This document shows, in pieces, positions 33,543-45,285 of a stretch of 64,000 nucleotides of DNA. Both the position numbers and the translations under genes were made by a program. This DNA comes from Cladopsammia gracilis (lineage: Eukaryota; Cnidaria; Anthozoa; Scleractinia; Dendrophylliidae): contig JAJGOT010000156.1 in NCBI GenBank assembly GCA_022457155.1, positions 451,501-515,500 of the forward strand. Reading direction: 5' to 3'. The first letter of the stretch is position 1. Every line of letters begins with the position of its first letter. A model generated the notes under the pieces. The model was not told where the DNA came from, did not search any database, and was given only the letters and a program-made list of their open reading frames with translations.

Positions 33543-33878
33543 GGTGACATCACTAGAAAAGTGTGTTTTACTTATTCGCTTTCTAAAAATAAAATAATAC
33601 AAGTCTACTGGATTTTTTCGAAGTCAATAATCCAAGTATAGATGAAAACTAACTACGCAAGAATTAAACTTAAAACACGCGACCCATCGGAAAAAGAAAA
33701 TTCAATCACTTTTCCAGAAATTGTACTTAAACTTTGGCTCTAAATAACCTCTAACCTGTCAGTGTAGAGTTTCTTGGTAGCTGACCTCAGCAGAACTGAT
33801 ATTCATTTCCCATGGAAAGAAGTTGCACCTGAGTAACAAAGTCCTTCCCAACGTACAAAAGCTTATAGAAAACAAGTC

Positions 33879-33903
33879 CATGCATGCATGCATGCATGCA
33901 TGC
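33879..33903 (+). repeat. (ATGC)n microsatellite
   Basis: About six self-complementary ATGC units. Confidence 0.9.
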
Positions 33904-35459
33904 GAGCCGCTTTTAGCATTTTTAACTCCTCGCCGTGTTGAAATCCTTAAAAAGTGATTTTCCCAGAAGAGCATCCTTCTATCCTTTAGCTACCGAAAAC
34001 ATAACAACTTTGAATTCTACAGTATGCAACTATTTCATGTCTGAAAAGTTTGGATGGGCTGGTCATCGATCGAGCAAAACGACTTCAAACTTTTAGAATC
34101 GACGCTTACAAAAGATTGGAGTGGATGGTTGATTGGCATCTGTCCGGTAAGTTGAATTGTCCAGCCCCCTTTTTACCGCTTCAGTTGCAACAGTTTGTGT
34201 TTTAAGACAGATGGAGACCGGTATCCAGCCGCTGTGGTACTATATAACTTTCTTTGCTCAAACAGGACCATTTTACTTTCTTTTTCACATGCGAAATTAC
34301 CACCGCGATGGTCGCCATTTTTTTAATTTGCTGACTCCGCCTGGCCTGACGCGCTGATTCATGAAAGCGAGTCTTCCGGAAGTCAACCAGCTCACCGGAA
34401 AATGTTTCCGCATTGGTCCGCATTGTTATTAAAAATAACTTTTTTGCAATTAAGATATCCCAGCCAAGGCCCCTAGACTCTCTCTCTGTCCAATTATAAT
34501 ATCTTGAAAGAATAATATATATATAGATAGGCCAAGCCTAACAGCGTAGCACTTTGAACAAGCTTAACTAAGGTGAAACTTAACTAAGGTGAAAGGTTGG
34601 AAGCACAAGAATTAAGATTGACGAACGGGCTATTTTCAATTTTAGCAATTATCAAAAACAGTATTACCCGACCATCTGCATAGTACATTTAGACTGTACA
34701 AAAGTTCACAAAAACAACTTTTCTCTGTCTAGAATAACTAGTACGACTACTTTCCGAATAAAATGCAATTTTTGTTTGTCAAAAATTGCCCAAGAAACTG
34801 ATTTGGAAATCAAAATTGCAAAAATACACAAACATATTTGCATAAGGCGACGCGAGTGAGGACAGTCTTGTTTTGTTTACATAAAATCGCTTTTTAATCT
34901 ATGTAATGAATGAACAAAGACATAAAAACGGACAACACAATCTTCTTTCGAAAAATTTTATTCAAATCTCCATTAATTCATGTTTAAAAGCAGAACACGT
35001 ACCATTTATAGCGCATCAAGGCAAAGTTGTCCTCGTTGAAATTCAAGATAACAACACGACTTAATTTGAACGTTTCATAAACATGTCTCCAAACCTTAAG
35101 AGAACACAAAGGAAAAGTCGATCAAAAATTGATATCAACATAAATTCCCATCGAAAAATGTGATTTATTTTACCTTTAAAGCACTGGACTGCTTGGAAAT
35201 TCGTTAAAACTCCGCTTCTTCGTTTCTGAAATCCGTAATAAAAGCAAGGCATCTCCACGCATTGCTCCTGCATTGACAATATGAAGTTCCTCGAAGCAAG
35301 ATTTTATCCCTGGAAGCTCTTCTTTTTCTACTAAAGCGGCTTCTGAGTATCTCTTAATTAGTATCCCTGCCTTGAGTAGCAAACCGCGAAAAAATGCAGG
35401 GAAATAACGACTTTACTGCTCCGCCTAACACTGCGAAAGATCCAACTTTTTTAAAACTT

Positions 35460-35760
35460 TAAAAAGTGTTTACCGAGCTGACGGCTGTGTGGCCGCGCGT
35501 GTGGCGTCATACGCGTATGTTTTGCGACGTCATACGCGCCCGCGATCGAGCTAGTCCTGCGCGACGGACGCCCGGCGGGCACATGACGCGCCCGCGAAAC
35601 ATTCCGCTTGCCATGACCATGAAAAATGACGGGCATAGGTTCTATGAGTATGGGGCTGCGCAGCCGGGCCTTCGGCCCGGCCAGTGCTCCGCTATAAATT
35701 GACATTATTATGATGGATCGGCTCCAGAATTCCGACTTCCGACTTCCGACTTCCGCCACT
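35460..35760. other. CpG-rich island-like segment
   Basis: GC- and CpG-rich compared with its surroundings (GGCCGCGCGTGTGGCG, GCGCGACGGACGCCCGGCGG). It includes the palindrome CCGGGCCTTCGGCCCGG and a four-fold ACTTCCG repeat at 35733-35756. It may be promoter-like or repeat-derived. No associated gene can be shown. Confidence 0.4.
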
Positions 35761-35910
35761 TAAGATCTTAAAGACTTTCCCGCCGAAATAACAAAATTTG
35801 GCTGAGCTTGTTTTCCTGTTTTATCGCCAAATGCCGCCAAATATACAACTTAATTGAATAAAAAGATTCTATAGAGCAAAATTAAAGCAGTGGTTTGGAG
35901 ATAAAGTGCA

Positions 35911-37489
35911 GGGCCCGGTTGTTCGAAAGCCGATTAACGCTAATCTCGGATTAAAAGTTAACCGAGTATTTCATTTCTCTGTTTAAAAACTTTCAAAAGG
36001 TCATTAGAAGCTAGTAGTAAAGACTAGTATACCGATGCAGCAGTGGATGCTGCCTTGTCATTTTGCATCCAGTGTGGGCAATTGGCCGTTTTATCAAGTG
36101 TGTGTATTGGGTATTCCATGTTCCAGATGACATCTGAAACAATGGGCCTGCATTAAATGTTAGCAGAAGTTGAAAGAAAGAAGTTCAGATGCTTGTGTGG
36201 ATATACGTTTTGTTCTTTTGTTATGGACATGGTAATCATAATGACAATGAGTACAAAAGTCATAACAGTTCAACAGTATTTATTTGTAACCCCAACATAA
36301 CTGTCACGGTGTCATAGCAAGAACAGTAGGGTAACTTTATGTGTTTTAGCAATAATAGTAATGTTCCTAAAGAAGAGGGAATATATCACATTCAGTCAAA
36401 CTGAAATATATTTTTACCACAATTGCCGCTTAACTCGCAATCTGATTGGTCGATGGGGGTGGTAAATGAGAGTACAGACAACGGTGCTGACGCTAACATC
36501 ACGCAATGCCTATAAAAGCGCGCGCTTGAAAAAATACACCAATCAGATTGCGAGGAAGTTATATTATAGACAACGCTCGCGCTTTCTTAGCAGTCACGTT
36601 TTGTAACGAAACTTCGATTTTTCCCCGTATTATTTCTTCAGATATTGTGGTAAACAAAAAACAAATTTCCACCGGTTTTCCGTGGTGTGGACTCTTATTT
36701 ACCACGATTTACGTCATCACATGGTCAAAATTTGTTGCTGACTCACTCGGCTGCGCCTCATGAGTCCACAACATTTTGACCATGTGATGACGTAAATCGT
36801 GGTAAATAAGAGTCCACGCCACGGAAATTGATGATAATGTATATTTCATGCACAGCATTAATATAAATGATTGCATGCACTGAAAAGCCTAATAAATTGG
36901 ACTTAATAAATTGACGTCAGTTTTTTATGCGTCTGTCCTCTAATTGATGATAAAATTCGTCATAACATTGTCAAAGTGCTGTGAAATGAAGAGTGAACGC
37001 AAGATAACTGACATGACAAATTGCTGAACTTTATTCAAATTGACGCAATCATTGCCAATAAGTTTTCTCGATTTCTCATTGGCTAACTGATAACAATGAA
37101 GAAATTTCATTGGGTAAAAAATTGACAGGATGATATCTTGCATTAATTAAAATTTTTATTATGTATCTGTACTTGTCTGTACTCTTATTGATGATAAATA
37201 TTGACCAATCAGCATGCGAGAATGACTTCAGTTATTGTAAAAAACACTTTCGACTCACCTCCTTCCACGGCGCGCGCAGGCCGAAGAACTTTCACGTCAC
37301 ATGCAGATGCGTGCAAGGCATTGTGGTAAAAGAAAAGACGGGATGCATTGTGGTAGAAGAAAAAAATCGAGATTTCTTGCCCCTACCGATTAGAACTGCT
37401 GCCTTGTTCGGTCGCTTCAGGCTCCCTCACTGCGGCAGCAACAAGTTAAATTCTGGGTTAGCTTAATCGTGCTTCGAACAACCCGGCCC
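35911..37489. mobile_element. 1.58-kb element with GGGCCCGGTTGTTCGAA-type TIRs
   Basis: The left end GGGCCCGGTTGTTCGAA and right end TTCGAACAACCCGGCCC are inverted with one mismatch. Copy B (41800-42140) shows the uninterrupted site ATGCAGGATTGCAAGG, which proves insertion. The flanks suggest a 2-3-bp duplication (AG or AGG). Inside are CGCAATCTGATTGGT/ACCAATCAGATTGCG inverted blocks near 36436-36556 and the hairpin at 36680-36824. No transposase was recognised. Confidence 0.7.
36680..36824. repeat. Hairpin with ~55-bp arms
   Basis: CCGTGGTGTGGACTCTTATT on the left is mirrored by AATAAGAGTCCACGCCACGG on the right. The arms continue through TTTACGTCATCACATGGTCA and close on a short loop near 36750. 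Confidence 0.85.
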
Positions 37490-37689
37490 AGGATTGCAAG
37501 AATGGAAGGGATTACAATTCATCAAATTTGATATCGGGCCGAGGCGGTCAAAAAAAATCAAAATTGCCATTCTTATGGGATTTTCCCTTATTTAGCCATT
37601 ATTTTGTTTCTTCAGCTAATATTCCTATGCTTTCATCACTTTTGGCGATTTCAAGATAATGAAGCAAGCTCCCAAGTCTCCCAAGAGTG

Positions 37690-37885
37690 CCAAAGATGAC
37701 AATTCATATAAAATCCCAAATTTCATTTTGTAAAATATTGAAAAACAAATTGTACCATGCGAAAGTACTGACGAAGAGGTTTCATTTGAATGGTCACATC
37801 ATAGGATTTCGTTGACAGACTCAAAAGTTAGAACCACGCAACATGTCTCCATAATTGACTCTTAGAGTAGTGAAAGGGTTAAAGC
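37690..37885 (-). mobile_element. Satellite carrier with a single monomer
   Basis: In minus orientation it reads AACCCTTTCACT, AGAGTCAATTATGGAGACAT, one monomer (GTCTGTCAACGAAATCCTAT, TGACCATTCAAATGAAACCT), then CAATATTTTACAAAATGAAA. These are the same brackets as at 9605-10303 and 42573-42965. It is absent from copy B of the surrounding repeat, although the exact edge is hard to place. Confidence 0.7.
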
Positions 37886-37925
37886 AGCTTGGCCATAATC
37901 ATGAAAACACGATATATCATCCGGA

Positions 37926-39884
37926 ACGCTTTCTCTTTAAAGCAACTGTAAGAAGTCATAATTCCTGGAAGGGGTTTGCAAAAATTAATACTGCGGGATA
38001 ATTTTCGAAAATTCATTTGGAAAATACAACTTTGGAGATTTGGGCAGGTTTTCAAACCTTTTGTATTGTTTACAAAAATGGTCAACTAGAGATTCGCACG
38101 ATTGGCAATCGGCTTGACACTCAGATTTAGAAAGCAATGGGAAAGCTCCCCCAAGAAATTCTGTTTCATAGCTTGTTTTGTTTAAAAGCATTGGGTATAG
38201 ATAATCTCAATAGGAATTCAGGCCTGAATTTAGATGGCCTTAATACTTCTGCGCGCCGATTTTGCTGAATCTTGCTTAGGGCATGGATTATTTCAGAAAA
38301 TTAACAAAAATATAACAGCAAAATATTTCTCTGGGTGCGGTTTTCTTCAAAAAGAGGGGTCTAATATTACTAAAATTATTTTTCCCCAGATAAATCGAAT
38401 TAACCTTGTTATTGCTGGATGATCGATGTAAGTTGTCATTAAGTTTTAAAGCTATCGCGCCAAAGCCAAAAAATGTTGTGAGCCAAAGTTTGTCATACAC
38501 GAGTACGCTCGAAATTACAACGGAACCACCTTACGAAAATTGGCAAGCTGCCCTGAAGGCTGGCTCAATTGCGTCAGAACACCCAAGATTATGATCTATT
38601 GTCTGACACAGTTATTTTTAAAGATAATGGCCTAAAGTTATGGATTTAAATTTGAGCACAGCTGCAAAGTTACGCCTAATTACCTTTGTTTTGAAACTTG
38701 TTGTGTTGTGAAGTTGCATCGGGTTTTGAGTTCTCTTTCAGGAAATCAGTCTTCGGCAGGAGATTTTATTTACACTTGTCATGCTTTAAATTCCAGTTCA
38801 CTACCTCGGGAGCTGGACTACAAGGCGAGTTTTTGTCCTCGATTTCAGTACGAGAAAAAAATAAAAGAAAATAAAGGGACATGCGGAAGATATTAATTTA
38901 AATGCTCTGTTGATTAGCATTTCGAAACAACTGAAGCGAAATAAAAACAAGAATAAAGTCAACAGGATTTAGTATTAAAGATCTTGGGAATTTAATCAAG
39001 GGAACGGATGTTGTGAACTAAAGGACATGCACAGCAGGCTCAGTTGCAAAACGATGAACGTTTGCTCGAGGTTGAGTTCATGTTTTCGAAATGAACGATG
39101 AAAATCGAATGAAAAGAAGACAAACAAGCTATAAATGAAGATTGATATGAGCAGGTTCGATTTGGCAACATTTGAGCGACACGTTTAAGGTCAGTATAAA
39201 TTGCCTTTTGTACGCAGCCTATACTGAAAAACAACAAGCGAACAATGATTGTAAAGCTAATATAATTAAACCTTGATGGCAGCAGGTTTACAGATAATTC
39301 TACTTTTAAGCTCTTGATCACTGTGTAACATTTGCTCCCTTTCGTTGTGGTTAAAAATCAAGCAGGTACAATGCATTAAACAAGCCGCTTTTCCTGCACT
39401 GGGCTGCCGGAGTTTGGTTGCATGATATTTCTGATCCAGCTTTGTGTTAAGCTCAAGGTTAAAACGACATCGTGCAAATAATTATAAGTCAACGTGTTTG
39501 AGTTTAGCAAAAAGATACCGTAGTTATAATTTGTGTAACAAGTCAACGTATACTGATATAAAATATTTATAGAACCACATCTAGTACATCTACCACATCT
39601 AACAGTTTGTTTGTTTTGTTTTCGTTTTTTTTTTGTTCTTTTTTTTTCTTTACACAATCGAAACGTTCATGCAAATCGATCGGAATTCGCTCGTGAAAGC
39701 GTTTCTCCGTGTCTCAATTTTTCTATTTTCCGCAAACCAAAACACGTCAAACCTTTTGTTGGAACGTACAATTTATCTTAAGACGATAAGGAAAAAGATT
39801 TTTAATAGAAGTGAGACTCTTATGTAATGCAACCGTACGTAAATATTTGTTTATGTCGGAGGTAAAGCAATACAAACACCCCTC
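37926..39884. other. Intergenic, nothing supported
   Basis: Several short open frames occur on both strands, but none has a start, composition or motif that convinces me. No repeat was recognised. Confidence 0.4.
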
Positions 39885-40545
39885 ATTTTGAGTGAAATCC
39901 TAAATTGTGACCATTCAAATGAAAGCTACTGAGCAGTACTTTCCTGTGGTACTGTTTATTATGCTGCACAAGGTGGTTCTAACTTTTGAGTCTGTGGATG
40001 AAATCCTAAATTGTGACCATTGAAATGCAAGTTATTGAGCATTACTTTCATGTGGTACTGTTTATTATGCTGTACAAGGTGGTTCTAACTTTTGAGTCTG
40101 TGGATGAAATCCTAAATTGTGACCATTGAAATGCAAGCTATTGAACATTACTTCCCTGTGGTACTGTTTATTATGCTGTACAAGGTGGCTCTGACTTAGT
40201 TTGAGTCTGTGGATGAAATCCTAAATTGTGACCATTGAAAGAAATGTAAGCTATTGAGCATTACTTTCATGTGGTACTGTTTATTATGCTGTGCAAGGTG
40301 GTTCTAACTTTTGAGTCTGTGGATGAAATCCTCAAATGTGACAATTCATTTGAAAGCTATTGAGCCAAGTACCTTTCTGTGGCGTTGTTTATTATGTTGG
40401 GGAACGTGGTGCTTACTTTTAAGTCTGTGGATGAAATGATACCGCGTGAACATTTAATGAAAACTACTGAGCAGTACTTTGCTGTCGAACTGTTTATTAT
40501 GCTATACAAGGCAGTGACTTTCACGTGATGACCATTCAATAAAAG
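39885..40545 (+). repeat. 106-bp satellite cluster, ~6 monomers
   Basis: TTGTGACC starts at 39905, 40011, 40117 and 40226 (106, 106 and 109 bp apart), followed by more diverged monomers. The consensus parts are TGTGACCATTCAAATGAAAG, GAGCAGTACTTTCCTGTGGT, ACTGTTTATTATGCTGTACA and TCTGTGGATGAAATCCTAAA. A decayed monomer trails to about 40620. Confidence 0.92.
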
Positions 40546-40620
40546 TTACCGAGTAATGCTTTCCTTTGGTACTGTTATGTTGTACTTAGCCAGCGATGAA
40601 ATCCAAAAGCGTAACTGTTC

Positions 40621-41799
40621 AAATGATATATGCTTGATGATAATTATTTAGGATGCCCTCCATTTTTACCTCTGTGTGCTCTAGAAAGCGAAGGAGTTGA
40701 CTCGCGGTATAACGTGTCATGTTTTAATTCGCGCGGTATATATAATCTCTTGGCGCGGAAACCACGTGGAATTCAACACTTTCCACAGCAAATAAAGAGC
40801 ATTTTTTGGAATCAATCCGCTTGAGCAATAGAATGCTACTGGATGGACAAAAAAGTGAATGAGTTGTTTGTCATCTTAGGCGGCTCACTGAATTGTTTAC
40901 AGATGTGTTTATAAGGTCCGGTGAGTTGATTCACAAACTGACAAATTCAACACTGTGAAATAAAATCTTTGGAAACTGAAGTGAAGTGTTCTTTCATTAG
41001 TGACCGTCTGGTTCTGAACGCGAGTAAATCTTGAGCACTTTTATATAAAGGACATTTTCGACGACAGTTGACCATCGGTTAGTTAATGACCGTTTTGTTT
41101 TGTAGCTGACGAAACTGTCTTTCATGTTGTTAAAGCAATTTTGGTGTGTGTAAGTGATTACTGAAAGGAAAGCTATATTTCCATGTTATGCTATTCCAGT
41201 TGTTCTTCGGCTTTTCTTCTCAAGTGGGACTTTCAGACGGAGGCTTATAAATTTGTTTTTTTGCACTCTTAGCAAGCTAACTGTCGCGGGAAAAGTTTAA
41301 AGGGATAAGGCAACTTTTCATTGACAGAACCTTGGATGTTGTATGTCAATGCAGCTAAAGATTTTTTTGGCCCGTGCAAGATTCTAACAATCCAAACTTT
41401 TATGCATCTTTCCGATGATAATTTTTTAACTTGAAACTATGAATATCTGCTCATTTTCTCGAGTAGTGCACCTTCGACAAATGAGAAAGATTTCGAGAGA
41501 CTGGAAAACACTGTGAAAGCAGGGTAACGTCTTACTACGAAACTAAACGCGAAGATGACTTCTCGTAAGCGACCACTTATACACTAGTAATACCAAATTT
41601 GTTGAATTTATTTTCATCAAATTCACACGCGGGCACGTCTCCATGTTGACCCGACAGGTTCGACTGCAGACCGATTTACTTGAAACAATTTGGTACCAGT
41701 TTGACTAACAGTATAAATCGTGTTCATCACTGAAGTAATGGCGAACAGTAATATTAAAGGGAAATCGTCCCGTTGGAACTGAAGAACGAAATTTCGCTT
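40621..41799. other. Intergenic, nothing supported
   Basis: No gene, RNA or repeat that I can support. Confidence 0.4.
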
Positions 41800-42140
41800 A
41801 CCTCATTTCCATGTCATATTGCCAAATGCCACCAAATATACAACTCAATTGGATAAAAAGATTCTATAGCGCAAAACAGAAGCAGTAGTTTGGAGATAAA
41901 ATGCAGGATTGCAAGGATGGAAGTGGATTACAGTTCATCAAATTTGATTTCGTGACAGGCGGTCAAGAAATCAAAATTGCCATTCTTATGGAATTTTAAA
42001 TTTTGTAGCCATTATTTTGTTTTTGGTCTCTTTAGTTAATATTTCTTTGCTGTCATCGCTTTTCAGGGCGTTTTTTTCTTGCTAATCAAGATAATAAAGC
42101 TTAAGGCAAGCGCCTGGCCACAATCATGAAAACATGATAT
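41800..42140 (+). repeat. Dispersed repeat, copy B (uninterrupted)
   Basis: Matches the outer parts of 35790-37925 and preserves the empty site of the 1.58-kb element (ATGCAGGATTGCAAGG near 41900). Confidence 0.75.
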
Positions 42141-42572
42141 TATCAGGCGGGACACGGTCCTTTAACAAGCAAAAGCACATTGTTAAACAAATTAACAGCT
42201 TTCTTTTTTGTGGTCATAGAGGAAACCACCGTTTCTAACCATAATAGTAAACAAGGTTAACCACAGTGTTTTCCAAAGTTTTTTTTTTATCGCTGGTGAA
42301 ATTTCTCTTAGAAATACTCGCTAAATGTCAACGTATAGAAAATTTAACTGATTTTTGCTACATATAAAGTAGGATATGCTCAGGCCTACATCCTCAAAGT
42401 ACAAAAGAGTCGCAAATTCTCGCCATGAGGGTAACAGTGGGCATTCCTATCGTAAAACGCAAGTTGTGTAATAGCCATCAAATATCAGGAGTGAATAACT
42501 ATTTAGGATTGTTTTTTTTTTTATCCGAATTTCAAACGATTAGTCTGGATAATGCCTTTTCTATTTGCTTAA
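42141..42572. other. Intergenic, nothing supported
   Basis: AT-rich spacer. No feature was seen. Confidence 0.4.
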
Positions 42573-42965
42573 CCCTTTCACTCCCAGAGTCAATTATAAT
42601 ATGAAGATATGTAAGGTAGTTCTAACTTGAGTCTGTTGACGAAATCCTGATGTTGTGGCCATTCAAATGAAACTTCTTCGGCAGCACTTTCCTGTGGTAC
42701 TGTTTATTATGCTGTACAAGTCTGTGGATGAAATCCTACCATGTGACTATTATATGAAAGCTCCTGAGCAGTACTTTCCTGTGGTACTGTTTATTATGCT
42801 GTACAAGGTGGTTCTAACTTTTGAGTCTGTTGACGAAATCCTATGTTGTGGCCATTCAAATGAAACTTCTTCGGCAGCACTTTCGCGTGGTACCCTATGT
42901 TTTTCAATATTTTACAAAATGAAATTTTTCAATTTTGACTGGGCACTCGTGTGAGTTAAAGGCTG
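42573..42965 (+). mobile_element. Satellite carrier with about three monomers
   Basis: Starts TTAACCCTTTCACTCCCAGAG and ends with CAATATTTTACAAAATGAAA and GGGCACTCGTGTGAGTTAAA. It contains both the shorter (GAAACTTCTTCGGCAGCACT) and the longer (GAGCAGTACTTTCCTGTGGT) monomer types. The outermost TTAAC and GTTAA are inverted, hinting at short TIRs. Confidence 0.7.
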
Positions 42966-44034
42966 GGTTAAACTCATCCAAGTACCGCGATCATGGTCTT
43001 AATTTGAGTCTTCATCATAAAGCATTTAATAAAGACTCTCTGCATTGAAGTCAGATTATTCTGGCTTAGTCCGAACGCAAGATGTATTACAAAGACCAAA
43101 GATTAATCCAAACCAAAGCTTTTGTTGCAGCTACAAGATATGTTCTCGTTATGTTACCAGTGAAGATTTCATTTGTTTTTATAACCATTTGGGGGTAGAC
43201 GCAAGACGCAAGCAGAACCATGGATGGGCGGAATTCATGGACATCCAAATTTACTCCTTTGGTCTTAAAAGCAATTTTTAGCACACTGAACCTAGCAATG
43301 CTTGGGACTTAAACCTCGTTGAAAACCATGTGTTCCATTTAACACTCTATCATGGGCATGCTGTGGCAGATGGGCCCTTGTAAGAAACGCCCTTTCGCAC
43401 GGGGTAAGTACCTATTTTGAGAGCTTTTCCCAGCAGGAGCAACGTTTCTATCTCATCATTTTCGTTCTAAAATCGAAGAGTTAAACAAAAGATGTAATCT
43501 CGAGTTTAACACTTAAAAGGGCGTGCGCACATGCGGACAAAGAAATTTGCACCTTCCACAGTTGTCATGTGATGTCAGTTGGGAGCTGGCGTGGAGTTTA
43601 ATTTTCAAGAGAACAAGGTCAAAACCGTGCTATTTTGTGAAAACAATTTGAAAGTAATTAGCTAAACTACATTACATGGTTTCGCACCGTGAAAATCTAA
43701 AGCTCAAAACAGCGGGACTGTCTTTGTTCTTCTTCATAGCGGAACTAAAGTCAAACCAAATTACGCAAGTTTCGAAACAAACGTAAGCTTCCTTTTGTGT
43801 TACGCAACAGGTCTTCAAAAAAACGATTCATTTGAGTTCTGGAGCCCCCATCCAGGAACGTTCTAGGCGTCATCAAAGGAAAGTTGTAACATATCAAGTG
43901 TAGTGTTTTTTAAAAGAGTTATCGCGTTGTACGAGAGGATCGAAGGTTTTAAGATTCAAGGCTTGGTAGACATTTAATGCCTTTTCTCCCGAGAGCGGAC
44001 AAAGTCAATGTCATGAAGATAAAGATCATTTTGT
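42966..44034. other. Intergenic, nothing supported
   Basis: A 78-codon plus-strand frame near 43045 has no recognisable motif. No repeat was seen. Confidence 0.4.
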
Positions 44035-44500
44035 AGCATACTAAAAGACAAACAGTATTACAGGAAAGTGCTGCTAAAGAGATTTCATTTGAATGCTCAC
44101 ATGGCCGTATGTTTCATGCACAAACTCTGAAACTTTAGAACCATCTTGTACAGCATAATAAACAGTACCACAGGAAAGTACTGCTCAATAGCTGCTTTCA
44201 TTTGTTGAATGGTCACACTTTAGAATTTCATACACAGACTAAAAAGTTAAAACCACCTTGTACATCATATTAAAACAGCACCACAGGAAAGTACTGCTCA
44301 GTAGCTTTCATTTGAATGGTCACACTGTAGCCTGATTTCATCCACAGACTCAAAAGTCAGAACCATCTTGTACAGCATAATAAACAGTACCACAGGAAAG
44401 TACTGCTAAATAGCTGCTTTCATTTGTTGAATGGTCACACTTTAGAATTTCATGCACAGACTCAAAAGTTAGTTCCACTTTACATAATTCACGGATAGAC
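44035..44500 (-). repeat. 106-bp satellite cluster, ~4 monomers
   Basis: AGCATAATAAACAGTACCAC and GGAAAGTACTGCT blocks recur in minus orientation. Two monomers share an extra GCTTTCATTTGTTGAATGG variant, implying local duplication of a two-monomer block (~220 bp). Confidence 0.88.
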
Positions 44501-44934
44501 TCTGGAAGTCAAACGGGGTTATTAAATAGAACAAAATCACGCTTGTTTATTTGTCTTTATTCAAACTCAAGAGAGAGATTAGGACGAGACTGACACTGAA
44601 CTGGAGAGGTTTTCAGCCAGCGAAATATTTGAGAGCTTATATGAGTGCTTTTGAGCTTTTCGAAGTTTACTTGAATCCTTGCATTTAGATACGAAAAAAT
44701 AATAGCGAGATGTATGTGGTTCTTTAAGGTTGAACTGTAACGCGTTGTTATAACTATGTTATATAGCCTTATCCAACATGGCTAGCCCAACCACAGCAAA
44801 TATGTTGATACATTATGGCTAGCCTAATCACTCCTCGCATCATATATCCATCATTTAATAACAGCCCTTTTCTTCCTCGACTTCAAATGCAGGTCTGGGG
44901 GCAAGCAGACTTTGAGTCGTATAAAGCAGTATTA
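44501..44934. other. Spacer between satellite clusters
   Basis: ACATGGCTAGCCCAACCACA and a similar TATGGCTAGCCTAATCACT lie about 45 bp apart. Nothing else was seen. Confidence 0.35.
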
Positions 44935-45285
44935 ATTGAGACGTATGTGGATGAAATCCTACAATGTGACTATTCAAATGAAAGCAACTGAGCAGTACTT
45001 TCCTGTCGTGCTGTTTACTATGCTGTTCAAAGTGGCTCTGACTTTTGAGTCGGCTGTGGATGAAATTCTTAAGTGTGACCATTCAAATGAAAGCTATCGA
45101 GAAGTACTCTCCCGTTGTACTGTGGCTGTACTGTTTATTATGCTGTACAAGGTGGTTCTAACTTTTGAATCTGTGGATGAAATCCTGAAGTGTGACCATT
45201 CAAATAAAAGCTCTTCAGCAGTTCTTTTATAAAGTACTGTTTGTTTTCAGTATTTTCAAAATAAAAATAAAAATGGAATTTTTCT
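44935..45285 (+). repeat. 106-bp satellite cluster, ~3 monomers
   Basis: Plus-orientation monomers (GTGACTATTCAAATGAAAGC, GAGCAGTACTTTCCTGT, TCTGTGGATGAAATCCTGAA) end in a TTTTCAGTATTTTCAAAATA block like the right bracket of the carriers. It lies about 430 bp from the inverted cluster at 44035-44500. Confidence 0.85.

Larger units (their letters stand above)
33212..35459. other. Intergenic, nothing supported
   Basis: Contains an (AAATT)n run and an (ATGC)n run, both listed separately. A minus-strand frame near 35382-35176 (EELPGIKSCFEELHIVNAG) reads like protein but has no ATG, no domain that I know and a stop just upstream. I leave it uncalled. Confidence 0.4.
35790..37925 (+). repeat. Dispersed repeat, copy A, with nested insertions
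   Basis: Its outer parts match 41800-42140 (AAATATACAACTTAATTGAA, AAAAGATTCTATAG, TGGTTTGGAGATAAA; then GGATTGCAAGAATGG, CATCAAATTTGAT, AAATTGCCATTCTTATGG; then GGCCATAATCATGAAAAC). In copy A the match is interrupted twice: by the element at 35911-37489 and by a satellite-carrier unit at 37690-37885. Confidence 0.75.

Noticed and set aside
35176..35382. Minus-strand frame with EELPGIKSCFEELHIVNAG
   Set aside because: No ATG, a stop just upstream, no splice signals of note and no domain that I know; possibly a repeat-derived relic.
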